Assembly (NCBI GenBank): GCA_964017045.1
Contig: OZ024808.1
Span: 30,793,949-30,857,948 of the forward strand
Reading direction: 5' to 3'
Length of the DNA stretch: 64,000 nucleotides
From: Omphiscola glabra
Taxonomy: Eukaryota > Mollusca > Gastropoda > Lymnaeidae
The translations under genes were made by a program, and so were the position numbers. Numbering within the stretch: position 1 is the first letter of the stretch; every line of letters begins with the position of its first letter. Shown one piece after another: positions 1 to 10,739 of this stretch. The notes under the pieces were generated by a model that saw only the letters and a program-made list of their open reading frames with translations, searched no databases and was not told the DNA's origin.

Positions 1-270
1 TGGGTGACCTAACTCATTTCACATGTTGCCTTATAGATGGGTGACCTAACTCATTTCACATGTTAACTTATAGATGGGTGACCTAACTCATTTCACATGT
101 TACTTTATAGATGGGTGACCTAACTCATTTCACATGTTACCTTATAGATGGGTGACCTAACTCATTTCACATGTTAACTTATAGATGGGTGACATAACTC
201 ATTTCACATGTTACCTTATAGATGGGTGACCTAACTCATTTCACATGTTACCTTATAGATGGATGACCTA
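1..270. repeat. 37-bp tandem array at window edge (7 copies)
   Basis: Seven copies of a 37-bp unit containing TGACCTAACTCATTTCACAT, with single-base variants (one copy has GACATAAC). The array starts before the window, so its full length is unknown. It lies in an intron of the ANAPC5 gene, about 65 bp before the acceptor at 333-334. Confidence 0.95.
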
Positions 271-334
271 TTGCTGTTGTTTACCTGTAATTTTAAAAAA
301 GTGTAAATAAAATAATGCATTGTTATTTTTATAG

Positions 335-3300
335 GGTCATAGACTACTTCACACAGAGTACCCTAATTAACTGTATGCACTCAAATTATGGCATGATGTC
401 TTCAGGATGTATTCAACGAGCAGCCATGTGGCATTATTATGGCAAGCGGTATGTCAGCTCCCATTATGTCAATGTTTTTTAAATAATGTTGATCACAAAC
501 TAATGCTTGGATAGTATTTATCTTTAAAGTAATTAGTTAAGGGGTGGGGCTACATTCAGGCTTAATTAGTTAAGGGGTGGGGCTACATTCAGGCTTAATT
601 AGTTACGGGTGGGGCTACATTCAGGCTTAATTAGTTTAGGGGTGGGGCTACATTCAGGCTTAATTAGTTAAGGGTGGGGCTACATTCAGGCTTAATTAGT
701 TAAGGGTGGGGCTACATTCAGGCTTAATTAGTTAAGGGTGGGGCTACATTCAGGCTTAATTAGTTAATAGACACAAACTATTAGTTTATATTAGTAATAC
801 CCTCCTTATTTTTAGCGTAATATTACTGAATCCTTTAGACCAGGCCAGCACAACTCAAAATGTAAGGCGGGCTGAAATACTTTAAATGAAAAACTTGTGC
901 AGGCCGTAATATGTTATGAAAATATTGTGCGGGCCGAAAGATAATAATGGTATTAAGAAAATAATAAAGAATATTTCGTTACTTCGCGGGCTGTCAAGTG
1001 GGTGCTGGCGAGCAACGGGGGCAGGCCGCGCGTGGCCCGCGGCTGTATGTTGTGCAGGCCTGCCTTAGACTATGAGTAACCGATTTGCACAATGAAAGTT
1101 CATCTATGTCGGTATTTTCTCTTCTATTTTACAATTTTGTGAATATACATTTTTTTTTCTGGTTAAAAGCAAAGCATTACAGAAAAATAAATCAAACATG
1201 TATTGAATCACATAATTAAATGTATCTTTCTCTATCAGCTTTATGACGCCTTTTGTTGTTATTCAAGCTGTTACACAAGCTGTTCTTAATATTTCAATCA
1301 CAGGACTTGAATGCAGTCTCTACTATATTATGTTTTAAATCAGAATGATTAGATTATTAGTTAATCAGGATCGAGAAAATTTACACCCCTCAGTTATAAT
1401 TTTCCTTTATGTGGACTAAACTATATTCCAATTTTTGTGTACAGTGAACTGTGTTCCTTAGATAGCCAGATTGTTCTCAATTTAAACACCAGTGTTAATG
1501 GAGTCTACTTCAATGGTGAGGCAGTTTGCATAGCCCTGTGCAACCTGGCACAACACTATGCTGACACTGTGAGTAGGCTAATACTGGAAGATGAGTTGAT
1601 AGAACTGTGAGTAGGCTAATACTGGAAGATGAGTTGATAGAACTGTGAGTAGGCTAATTCTGGAAGATGAGTTGATAGAACTGTGAGTAGGCTAATACTG
1701 GAAGATGAGTTGAAAGAACTGTGAGTAGGCTAATACTGGAAGATGAGTTGATAGAACTGTGAGTAGGCTAATACTGGAAGATGAGTTGAAAGAACTGTGA
1801 GTAGGCTAATACTGGAAGATGAGTTGAAAGAACTGTGAGTAGGCTTATACTGGAAGATGAGTTGAAAGAACTGTGAGTAGGCTAATACTGGAAGATGAGT
1901 TGATAGAGCTGTCTTACATTTGCTTACACAATAGTTGTAAAAGTTTTAATTAAGACAGGATATCTCTTTCCCCACCCCCACTTTTAAAAAAAAATAAAAA
2001 TTTAAATTTCCCCTTCTTTTAATTTCCCATTGAGGATTGGATTTTATAAAATATGCTGTAAGGATCTTGAAAAATATGACATCAGTGAATGGAATAAGTT
2101 GACATGATTTTTTTGCTAATCATAAAAAGTCGATTTGCAGAACTCTAGATACCAATTTAAGAACCTTTTTAATAATGTTTTAAATTAATGCTAAAGGGGC
2201 TACATGTTATATCAAAGTGTATTCATGGTAATGTGAAAAAAAACAAAAGCAAAGACATTTTTCATAAATTTAATTTATCAGTTTTTTATGTGGCAATATA
2301 TTTTTTATAGACTTACTATTTTTATCTATAAATCTTTCTAAACTCTCAACCCCACGTGAAAGAAACATATCCACCACTGTTTCATATCATATCAAAATCC
2401 ATAAATGGATCATGATTTTCAAAAGATGTGATACGTTTTAATCTAATTTGTTTTTCTACTGTAAACCAGGGAGACTTTGTTGCCTCAGCTGAAATATTAA
2501 ATCAAGCCAAAGTCAGATTTCCTTTCAACACATCACATGCAGAAATCTGGCAGTCCTGTCAGGTGAGAATTGCCATCACAAGAGCCCTTACCAGCAGGAA
2601 ATTGAATGAGGCTGAACAGTTATTGGTGGACTTGGAGGCTGTCGACGAACCAGAGGCTAAGATAAGGTTTTGCACTTACTACATTTTTGTATTGTGAATA
2701 AGATTAAGAAGCAGCTTTTCAGTTTTAATGAAATTGTATAATTTTTGTAGGGCCTTTTTCTAAACAATATGCTGCATTGTTTTGTCCCAGCCTAGTTTCA
2801 AAAGTAAATAATAAATTCTCATCCTTAACTATTCTGTCGGTGTATTTATGTTTTGAATATCTGCTAAGCAATTTGGAGGAAATTTCCTCAATAAGTTAAT
2901 GCAATAAGCTGAAAATAAATTAAAAACTGCTACGTTGGTTGATTATTTTATAGGAGTAGAACTTAAAGAACTTTTAAAATCAAATTGTTGAGTTTTTTCA
3001 CAACAAATTTTATATCCCATTTCCTTTATGTGCATGTCTAGCAAGGTAATAAAAAATCTGTTATGCTTTCAAATAGGAAACCAATGCTACTCAAAGAAAA
3101 AGGCCAAGTAACAGAAGCATTTGCCTGTTTGGATCTGTTACTCAGTGAATGTGACAAGGAAAAATCTGAATATTTTGCTGACTATAGATGCAGGTACTGA
3201 TATGCATTATTAAAATTGGATGAATATCAATTTTACATTTGTTAAAAAAAAAAAATTAAAAAATAGTAATGGCTCCTACCAGTAGAGTTTCTGCAAATTA

Positions 3301-6251
3301 TTTTAAAAGACTTAGGAGGCAATATGAACTAATTTTTATGATTCAAAGAAGAGGGTAATTTAGGTTCTCAGACTATAATCTATACCTTTGATTTCCCTTG
3401 AATAATTGGTGAGAAATGCTTTTCTATCTTAAAAATATATATTCAAATCTACTAAAAAATGTTGACCTACCAAACAAGTATTAAGAAAAATATCAGCTGT
3501 ATCAGTAAGGAGAAGACACAAGGCCTATCATTTTTATTATATAATATAAGAATAGATGGAGTATATAATATTATTATATTTGCATTTTACCTAGCATGAA
3601 CCAAGCATAATGTTGGTGAAGTGCCCAACAATAATTTTTGAAAATCTTTTTTTTATGAAAATGTTGTGACCTTGTGACACACATGTGACATTCACAACAC
3701 ACTAGTTGAAAACTGCTGGAATAGACTAATTTAAGGGTAATAATAACAAAATCTATTATTTCGCATATTTCTGATTGGAAGAAAAATGTACAAAATTCAA
3801 TATACCTAAAAAAATTGGCTCTGGTAGAATAAAAAACTAACTGCCCATTCAATGCATTTATTACATACTTTATTATGTAGGGTTCTCCTTGAATTAGCTG
3901 CTTTGTATATCACCACTGGCAACCATAGCTTTGCTGTGATTCATATAACAGACTGTATAGCCCATGCTAAAAAACATTATCTAGAATTGTATGCGGGTCT
4001 CGGGACAGCATATCTTGCCTTTGTTCAGGTGAGTTAGTTTTTTTTTTGGACAGATTATAGGAACTATAAAATATTTAGGGAAATATATAAAGATAAAAAA
4101 TTTCACATTAGGTTATTCTGTAACAGCTCACTTTCTTAGACATTAACTTTCCCAGTGTCACCCACAAGGTCACGTGACTGATCTCCCAAAGTTTGGGGAC
4201 TTGACAGTGATATCTGAGATGAGTTTAAATTCTTGACTGAGGAAATCTAATCAGGAAGTGAATTCAAACTTATTGAAATTTCATTGTTAATATATTGTGG
4301 ATATGATATTTTTTTTTTTCAATAAGGGTGGCTTTTAATCATCAATGGTGTGTATTATACCCCCCAAAAAAAATTAATTCTTTATAGAATTTTTTAAAGA
4401 GTTTTTAGACAAATGTTCATTAATGTTTTTGAATGACGTAATTAATCATGTTTAATAATGAAATAATTGGTTAAAACGTACTAAATCTTAATTAATATTT
4501 TGATAGTTTTGCTATGCATGCAACAAAACAGATTTAAAAGCTTTAAAACTCTTGATGAAATTTCAAGCTATTAAAAGCACAGCAGTTTAATCTGCAAGCA
4601 TTTCTTTGAAATGCATCCACATATTTTTTTCTTAATGCTTTATCATCTCCCGAAACACAGCTAAATATGAATTTACCAGAGCAAGGCATAAAACTGATTG
4701 AGTCTCATCTCATGTGCATCCTTACCAATGCCTCAGCTCTGGACAAGGCACGAGTGTTGTATGTCTATGCAAGATGTAAAGTGGCAGCGGCAAAAAATGC
4801 AAATTTGAGTAAAGCTGCCAAAAAATCAGGTAATCATTTGGGTTTGTTTCCTATCTTAATTGATTAAGGTTTTCATCAGTTATGTATAATATCTATTGTA
4901 ATGCTACTAAAAATAGCAGGGCATAAACATAAAACTATAAAAACTATTTTATTTCTTGTGTTTTATTTTGAACATTTCTAAATAAAACTGTCATAACCAA
5001 CATTTTCTATATAAAACTCTCATTTTTAAAGAGTTTTGATTTTAGCTATGTGTATAAATATATTCGGAGAAGTAGTTAATTTTAAAAAACCTAGAAAGTT
5101 TAATTGGCTTGCATGGTGGGATCCGATGCAGCCATCAAGGCAAGTGGAGATTTTTGTTTACAAAAAAATATTTGTAACTCAAGGCAAATAAGGAGAAAGA
5201 CAAAAAGAAGAATTTTTTACACAAATGTAAAGTCAGTTCTGTAGTACAAAGCTGGTGATCAACAGAGAAAGACTGGAATAGATGTGTAACCTTTGTTAAT
5301 AGTTGCCTGTGTAAAGTTTTTAACATCAATTGGTTCCCCAAAATCCCAGCCGCATCAGTGAGGGAGATGACAGCACAAATCCAAGTGGAGCAAGAAATTC
5401 GGAAATGAAGGGGGAAATGGATATATCATACGATGAAGAAACAAAAGCGAAGTATAACTAGACATACACTGGTGGGAAACACCCAAGGATCAAGAGGTTG
5501 GGGAAGACCCCAAAACACCTGGCATAGAGATGGATGCACTTAAAATTGTAAAGTGTCAGGAAGAGTTAGAGAAGATTGCAAGAGACTGGAAGACATGGAA
5601 ACATATTGTTAATAGCTCTACTGGGAAAGAAGACTATAACAATATTTTGAGTAGCTCTTCAATTCTTTTTATGCTTAAAATTAGAAATATTTTTGTCATG
5701 TTTACATTTTGTATAGTTTACCTTAAAAAATTGAAAAAGAGTTAGCTTTTCATTTTTATAAAATTAACTTTCTGAAAATTCCATCCATCCTTGTGGCGCT
5801 ACTGCCCATTTGAGGCTTTGGTCTACCTCACCACTTTCTTCAACTTAGACCTAACATGCTTTTCTTTTCCATTCTTGGATTCCCAGCTGATGTAGATCTT
5901 TATCCACATGATCCATCCATCTAGGTCTGCCTTTGAGCCATTTCCTCTTTACTCCTCTGTCATTTCTCTCTGCAAACAAAAATAGACATTTTTTTTTCTA
6001 TTTGATTTCTTAAAAAGTAGAATGCATAAACTGTTTCAGAAATGATATCTGCCCTGAACTTGATGTCGACCATCACTTCCTTGTTTAAATCTGTTGAGGC
6101 CCACATGATGGAAAAAGATGCACTCTACTATCAAGCCCTGCTTTACAATGAAATGGGGAACATTGACTTGCGCAACAGATGTGCCCACCAGTTCAAATTG
6201 TTGGACAAATTGTATCCCACACTTAGTTCAGTTTCAGTCAATTTTGTGTGA
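335..6251 (+). CDS. ANAPC5: Anaphase-promoting complex subunit 5, C-terminal part (7 exons)
   Basis: The visible exons encode the last 359 residues of APC5, a TPR-like scaffold subunit of the APC/C ubiquitin ligase that drives mitotic exit in the nucleus and cytoplasm. Exons read by eye: 335-448, 1445-1568, 2470-2666, 3077-3193, 3881-4028, 4661-4829, 6040-6251 (stop 6249-6251). All have AG acceptors and GT donors, and the phases add up exactly. Recognisable family features are the helical-repeat segment with ALCNLAQHYAD, the DFVASAEILNQAKVRFP helix, and the C-terminal ALYYQALLYNEMG..RNRCAHQF..LDKLYP block, which matches the end of animal APC5. Human APC5 is about 755 residues, so roughly the first half lies before the window. 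Introns hold a 222-bp MITE, a 38-bp array that starts on a splice donor, and two LINE remnants. The last exon was placed by the phase rule (G + AA, then ATG). I am confident of the family; small boundary errors are possible. Confidence 0.9.
531..768. repeat. 32/33-bp tandem array (7 copies), ANAPC5 intron
   Basis: Seven copies of a unit containing GGTGGGGCTACATTCAGGC followed by TTAATTAGTTA. Unit length shifts between 33 and 32 bp through the loss of one G. It sits between the exon ending at 448 and a MITE beginning at 841. Confidence 0.93.
841..1062. mobile_element. hAT-like MITE, 222 bp
   Basis: Non-autonomous element with imperfect terminal inverted repeats: left CAGGCCAGCACAAC, right end reverse complement CAGGCCTGCACAAC. 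It is flanked by near-identical 8-bp sequences, CTTTAGAC (833-840) and CCTTAGAC (1063-1070). The interior is rich in GCGGGCCG-type motifs typical of hAT subterminal regions. It has no coding potential and lies in an ANAPC5 intron. The 8-bp duplication and CAGG ends fit the hAT superfamily. Confidence 0.75.
1569..1910 (+). repeat. 38-bp tandem array that begins at a splice donor (9 copies)
   Basis: Nine 38-bp copies start exactly at the 5' splice site after the exon ending at 1568. GTGAGTAGGCT recurs at 1569, 1607, 1645, 1683, 1721, 1759, 1797, 1835 and 1873. Each copy therefore carries a full donor consensus (CT|GTGAGT). The rest of the unit (ACTGGAAGATGAGTTGATAG) varies little, which suggests recent spread. 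Only the first donor joins coding sequence. Confidence 0.95.
5340..5650 (+). mobile_element. Degenerate LINE 3' fragment (plus strand)
   Basis: Within the last ANAPC5 intron, broken frames resemble the extreme C-terminus of many non-LTR retrotransposon ORFs: a GRP..TWHRDG-like stretch followed by LEKIARDWKTWKHIVNS near 5560-5625. Stops and frameshifts interrupt it. It has no independent coding role. The clade cannot be set from this short remnant. Confidence 0.55.
5765..5960 (-). mobile_element. Degenerate LINE C-terminal fragment (minus strand)
   Basis: Read on the minus strand, this part of the last ANAPC5 intron gives RPRWMDHVDKDLHQLGIQEWK, cut here at the familiar RW.D..KDL..LGI..WK signature of LINE ORF2 C-termini, followed by stop-interrupted sequence. 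It lies tail to tail with the plus-strand remnant at 5340-5650, so at least two old insertions are present. Confidence 0.55.
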
Positions 6252-6960
6252 TAGGGTCATTGCTGGCCGTGCTGTTTGTGCTATAGTTTAAGTGTATTAT
6301 CTTGGTGAGTTCAGTGCTGGCTTAGCCCTGAATCAATTTCCTTTTTCACATTATTTCATCTACTGCTGAAATACAGTTGCTCTGAAGCTTACAGTTTTAT
6401 ACTTCTAATAAGGTCATGAACCCACAAGAAATTTGAACTTCGGAGAAAGTTTTTTAAAAATATCATAACTTTCTTAATAATGGTCATAAAGTCATAAATT
6501 TAATGTCCACATTCTTAGAATTCTTAGATCGTTTATCTTAAACACTCAAAAATGTTATTGGTTTAGTTTGAAAAATTGGTTTGGAGTACCTATTATTATA
6601 GGTTTTTTAAAATTAAAGTTACAAAAATACTGTCAATGACCTCTTGTAACAATTGAATGTTAAGATTGAGATTAAACAACAAATGGAAACTTCTACTGAA
6701 TTTAATTTTCTTGAAATGTGTAATTTTAACGTATAATTGAAGATCATATTAAAGAATGAATACATCTCATATAAATATTTTGGTGTGACCTCCCTCACCC
6801 AGTGCTAGCTTCAGAGTTTTTTAATGTTTCATTGTAAATTAAATGATTTATGACTGTGACAAAATAATAAAAATTATGCATTAAGTTGACAGGTCTCTGA
6901 TCATATTTTGATTGTTTCTATATTTATTACATTTTACATTGATTACATTTTAGCTTAATA
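6252..6960 (+). other. Probable ANAPC5 3' UTR and following spacer
   Basis: AT-rich non-coding DNA after the ANAPC5 stop. A candidate polyadenylation signal AATAAA lies at 6866-6871. I see no other feature. Confidence 0.45.
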
Positions 6961-7059
6961 CAAATGGCATCTCATCAGTCATGCCCATATATGACAACAG
7001 TGAGGGTGGCCCTCAGGAGGCAACAGCCCGGGGCAAATGGTTACGGATGTTTCAATAGC

Positions 7060-7206
7060 TTTGAGGCTTATGTTGGGACTTGGAACTTTGAGACTTATCT
7101 TGGGACTTGGAGCTTTGAGGCTTATGTTGGGACTTGGAACTTTGAGACTTATGTTGGGACTTGGAGCTTTGAGGCTTTTGTTGGAGCTTTGAGACTTATG
7201 TTGGGA
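7060..7206. repeat. 27-bp tandem array (5 copies, alternating types)
   Basis: A 27-bp unit (TTTGAGGCTTATGTTGGGAC plus TTGGAAC) alternates between AGGC...GGAAC and AGAC...GGAGC forms, giving a 54-bp higher-order period. The fifth unit is shortened. Both strands are open over the array, which is only a consequence of the 27-nt unit. Confidence 0.9.
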
Positions 7207-7504
7207 CATGCCATTGAAAAACACTGGTAATAAGAGGAACAAAAAAGATTGGGTTACCATTGAATTAAAGTCTTTTGATGCGCTGAACTGCAGACAGGGC
7301 CGGATTAACCTCTAGGCAAACAAGGCACGTGCCTTGGGCACCAAGCGTTTGGGGGCACCACAAGTCCTCAATAATTTTTTTTTGGAACAAATTTAAGTCC
7401 AGAAACAATTGAAAATTGACAAGTGCTATGAAAATGAAGAAATACATCATAATATAAATTCAAGTTTGGTAAAATATTGAATGCTTAAAAATTAAGCGCT
7501 TAAA

Positions 7505-8415
7505 AAATTTATAAAACTCCTGGTAAATGGTAATGAGCAAAATGCGGACTCACTCGGCTTGTAAATAAATGTATGTATATGTATCGCATCTTTCCGTCTA
7601 CGAGAGACGATAGATTTCTTTTCTGATTGCAGCTCTTGGTGTGGCTAGTGACAGCGATCCTCGATTGGCAGTCTCTTTTGCATGTCCCACACACGAATGC
7701 GGTGGAGCAGTGTTTTCTGACCTTTCTCTGCGCTCTCTTCACAGATGTTTCCGCCACGGTAAAGCTCCTCGGCATGTAGTGATCCTTCCTTGACGATGCC
7801 CCGCCATGTGGATCGATCCTCCGCCAGGTCCTCCCAATTTGAGATGTTAATGTTGGCCGCCTTCATGTCTCTTTTGCATATGTCTATGTATCTGAGACGA
7901 GGCCGTCCAACTGACCTTTTCCCTGTCGCCAGCTCGCTGTACAGCACGTCCTTAGGTATGCGACCAGGTTGCATTTGCTTGACGTGCCCAAGCCAGCGGA
8001 GGCGTCTTTGGATTAAAATGGCTGGGACGCTGCACATATTTGTTTGAGACAGGACATCCGTGTTGGGGACTTTTTCCTGCCATTTGATGTCAAGGATGCG
8101 GCGCAGGCATCTGAGGTGGAAGCCATTGAGCCTTTTTTTCGTGACTGGTGTATGTGGTCCAAGACTCGCATCCATAGAGGAGTGCGCTCAGTATGCAGGC
8201 CTGGTATACCTGCAGCTTAGTTCTTGTGAGTTTAGCATTGGACCAGACTCTTTTCTTCAATCTCGCCATGACAGTTGCGGCCTTCCCTATCCTACCAATT
8301 ATCTCATCCTCCATTGAGAGGGTGCTCGAAATGTTCGACCCTACATATGTGAATCTGTCAACAGCATCCAAGTCACAGTCGTCGATGGAGATAGTGGGGA
8401 GAGTAAATAAATAAT
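7505..8415 (-). mobile_element. 5'-truncated LINE (ORF2 C-terminus) nested in hAT element
   Basis: Minus-strand frames give, in order, the end of an ORF2-like protein. First comes an RFTYVGSNIS...ARLKKRVW...LLYGCESWT segment (about 8371-8150), then FHLRCLRRILDIKWQEKVPN (about 8120-8060), RRLRWLGHVKQM and GKRSVGRPRLRYIDICKRD (about 8010-7870), and WEDLAEDRSTWR. A C-x2-C-x12-H-x4-C zinc-finger-like tail (around 7705-7615) sits in another frame. Frameshifts near 8170-8090 and 7680 break it. The reverse transcriptase core is missing, so this is a 5'-truncated insertion. Confidence 0.85.
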
Positions 8416-8563
8416 GCGGTCGTATTCGAATTTTAAAAATTTTTGGGAAGTTTTATAAAACATTTTAAACCATTTTTATATTTTCAGCAAATAATATTAA
8501 AATAATAACATTAATTAATTAATTCGACCGGGAACCCCTTAGTAATAGACACAAAATGAGCAT

Positions 8564-9470
8564 GTGAACTTGAAAACGTGTGCTGATTTGTATTCTTCAC
8601 TAGCAGATCACTTGCATAAATCTTGGAATGAATTTAAAAGATTTGAAGAAGCTGCAAAATTAATACCACCAGGTGTAGATTATAAGTCAACTTTGACCCG
8701 TAATCGTAAACGAACGACAGTGGTCATTGATGGTGATGCCCCTGAGGTATCTCTGAATGCCATAGACAAATTTCGTATATATGCATTCTACGCCATTGTT
8801 GACAAACTTGAGACAGAAATGAGTAGACGAGGGCAAGTATATAATGATGTAGCAGTTCGATTTTCTTGTTTGGTCGATGTATCACTATCACAAACATCTC
8901 AGTGTTGTGAAGAACTAATAAATGTTTATGCTAAAGATCTGAACAATACTTTATGTACTGAACTACAACAGTTTCATTCATATAATCGCCACGGTAATAA
9001 TGGGGGAGACTGCAATCAGGTTAGCACAATAGGAAATTAGTAAAACACAGTAAGGTTAAACCTGATAAAAGGAACGCAACAAAACAACGAACGTGTCGGC
9101 AGGAAGCCTTCATCAGCGAACAAAATATAATCGCCACAAGTTTCCTGCATCAAAATCGGAAAACAACACGTTCAATCATGGAGAATTATACAAAGTAATA
9201 GTTAGAGACAACATCGAGTGTGCCTTTCCAAATGTTGAAATCACCTTGCGCATATTTTTAACATTAATGGCTACTAACTGTTCAACTGAGCGCTCTTTTT
9301 CTCAGTTGAAACGTACAAAAAAATCAAAATAGATCAACAATGAAACAAGATAGGCTCGATTCCTTATCTCTGCTTATGATCGAGGCAGATGTGTTGCGCA
9401 AAATTAACTTTGACGATATACTTAAAAACTTCGCTGGATGTAAATCTAGGAAAAAAAACTTTAAAATGTA
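8564..9470 (+). pseudogene. hAT transposase remnant (ZMYM1/TTF-type, dimerisation domain)
   Basis: The frame 8564-9040 contains a DKFRIYAFYAIVDKLETEMS-type block typical of ZMYM1-like hAT transposases. The frame 9093-9332 has the hAT C-terminal dimerisation signature, FPNVEITLRIFLT followed by STERSFSQLKR. Beyond a small frameshift near 9325, another frame continues with MKQDRLDSLSLLMIEADVLR, the usual end of the domain, and stops near 9470. The BED/TTF zinc finger and the catalytic N-terminal part are absent. The frame breaks at 9040 and about 9325 mark it as dead. Confidence 0.8.
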
Positions 9471-9765
9471 AATGACAATATCTTTTTGATTTTTTCATCT
9501 AATTAAAAATAAAGTATTTTTGTCTATTATTATTTCAAATTTATTAACTATTAATTTTAATACAGAAATACTTTATTGTAGGTTTTATATAAAAGATAGT
9601 AATACAAACTACAAACATATTTGTTAACAACTGTTTTCTTTGAATAATATTGAACATACCAGCGGTCACGGTCAGTGAAAGATCAAGGGCCCCGGGCAGA
9701 AGGGGGCACCCATGTGGGTTTGTGCCTTGGGCACCAAAATGGCTTTATCCGGCCCTGACTGCAGA

Positions 9766-10735
9766 TGGAGTTTATCTCACAAAAGAAGTCCAAGTGGTCA
9801 GTCTTTCTAAATTAATTATGTAAAACGGTATATTTAATTTCTGAGGCACATAATAACACATTGTAATCTAAACTTTAACAAGTTTTCTCTTAACTTTATT
9901 GTGTGACAAAAATGTGAAAGTAGAAATTTAGAAAGGACTAAAAAGAAGTCTCTTAAAGGGGACGGGGCTCTTAAATGGGAGAGGAAAATATTGCGTGCGT
10001 GACAACCAATAAAACATAAAGATCCATTGCTATAACTTAAACTGTATTAGAAATGTCATAGTGTAGAAGAGGACCACAAAAAAAAAAAAAAAAAGTGGGG
10101 GGGGGGGGGGGGGGCGCTTTGGAAGAAATAAGGGGAGGTAACTTGTTATCTCTCATAACTTACAAAAAACGGAAGTAGAACTCACGTTTTTTTTAATTGG
10201 TAGAGAAAATGGCAGCACTGAAAACGCTATATTTGAAGGTATTTAGTTGTAAATTATGCATACAAATACTTTAGAATACTGGGTAAAACTCGTTCTATGT
10301 CGAAATATAAGCGGTTTACATGTAAGTTATAGAATGCAAGTTTTAGTGGATTAGTACAAGTCAAGGTTTTAGTCGATGATGTAAAGTCTTTGTGATTGTA
10401 CCCTCCAACTCTGAACAGCCGTAGGTACTTAGATAAAATGAGGAAATTTATAGAGAAAATGGGCCAATTGCTATGACCTAAAAATATCATTACAATAAAT
10501 TTGTAATCCAGGAGATATACAAGTTAACCAGACTGAATTACACTCTCACTTGTAATAGTGAGTGATTCTAGCTTAGGCTTAGACTTAGGTACTTTCAATT
10601 AAATCAATTTGGTAAAAAAAAAATTAAAAATAAACTAATGGCTTAGTTAAATAGAGCTAATTTTTTTACAGAATTATAACAGCAAAATCATGTTTTTAGC
10701 TGTTGAAATCTTTTAAGTACAACTTCGTTTGTCCT
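9766..10735. other. Intergenic stretch with A17/G18 homopolymer tract
   Basis: I see no gene here. An A-run (10078-10094) is followed almost directly by a run of 18 G (10097-10114). The rest is AT-rich and unremarkable. Confidence 0.5.
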
Positions 10736-10739
10736 TTTT

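Larger units (their letters stand above)
7295..9757 (+). mobile_element. hAT DNA transposon, decayed, with nested LINE
   Basis: Element of 2463 bp with terminal inverted repeats CAGGGCCGGATTAA (left) and its near-complement at the right end (13 of 14 match), flanked by a perfect 8-bp target duplication ACTGCAGA (7287-7294 and 9758-9765). Both subterminal regions carry GTGCCTTGGGCACC, a short palindrome (GTGCC...GGCAC). The right half holds remnants of a plus-strand hAT transposase (about 8564-9470). The transposase N-terminal part is missing, and a minus-strand LINE 3' fragment occupies about 7505-8415. Clean target duplications indicate a genuine transposition; the broken frames mean it is no longer autonomous. 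Confidence 0.92.

Noticed and set aside
3574..3852. 92-codon minus-strand frame in an ANAPC5 intron
   Set aside because: AT-rich, no motif, and it ends at the next ANAPC5 exon; most likely chance.
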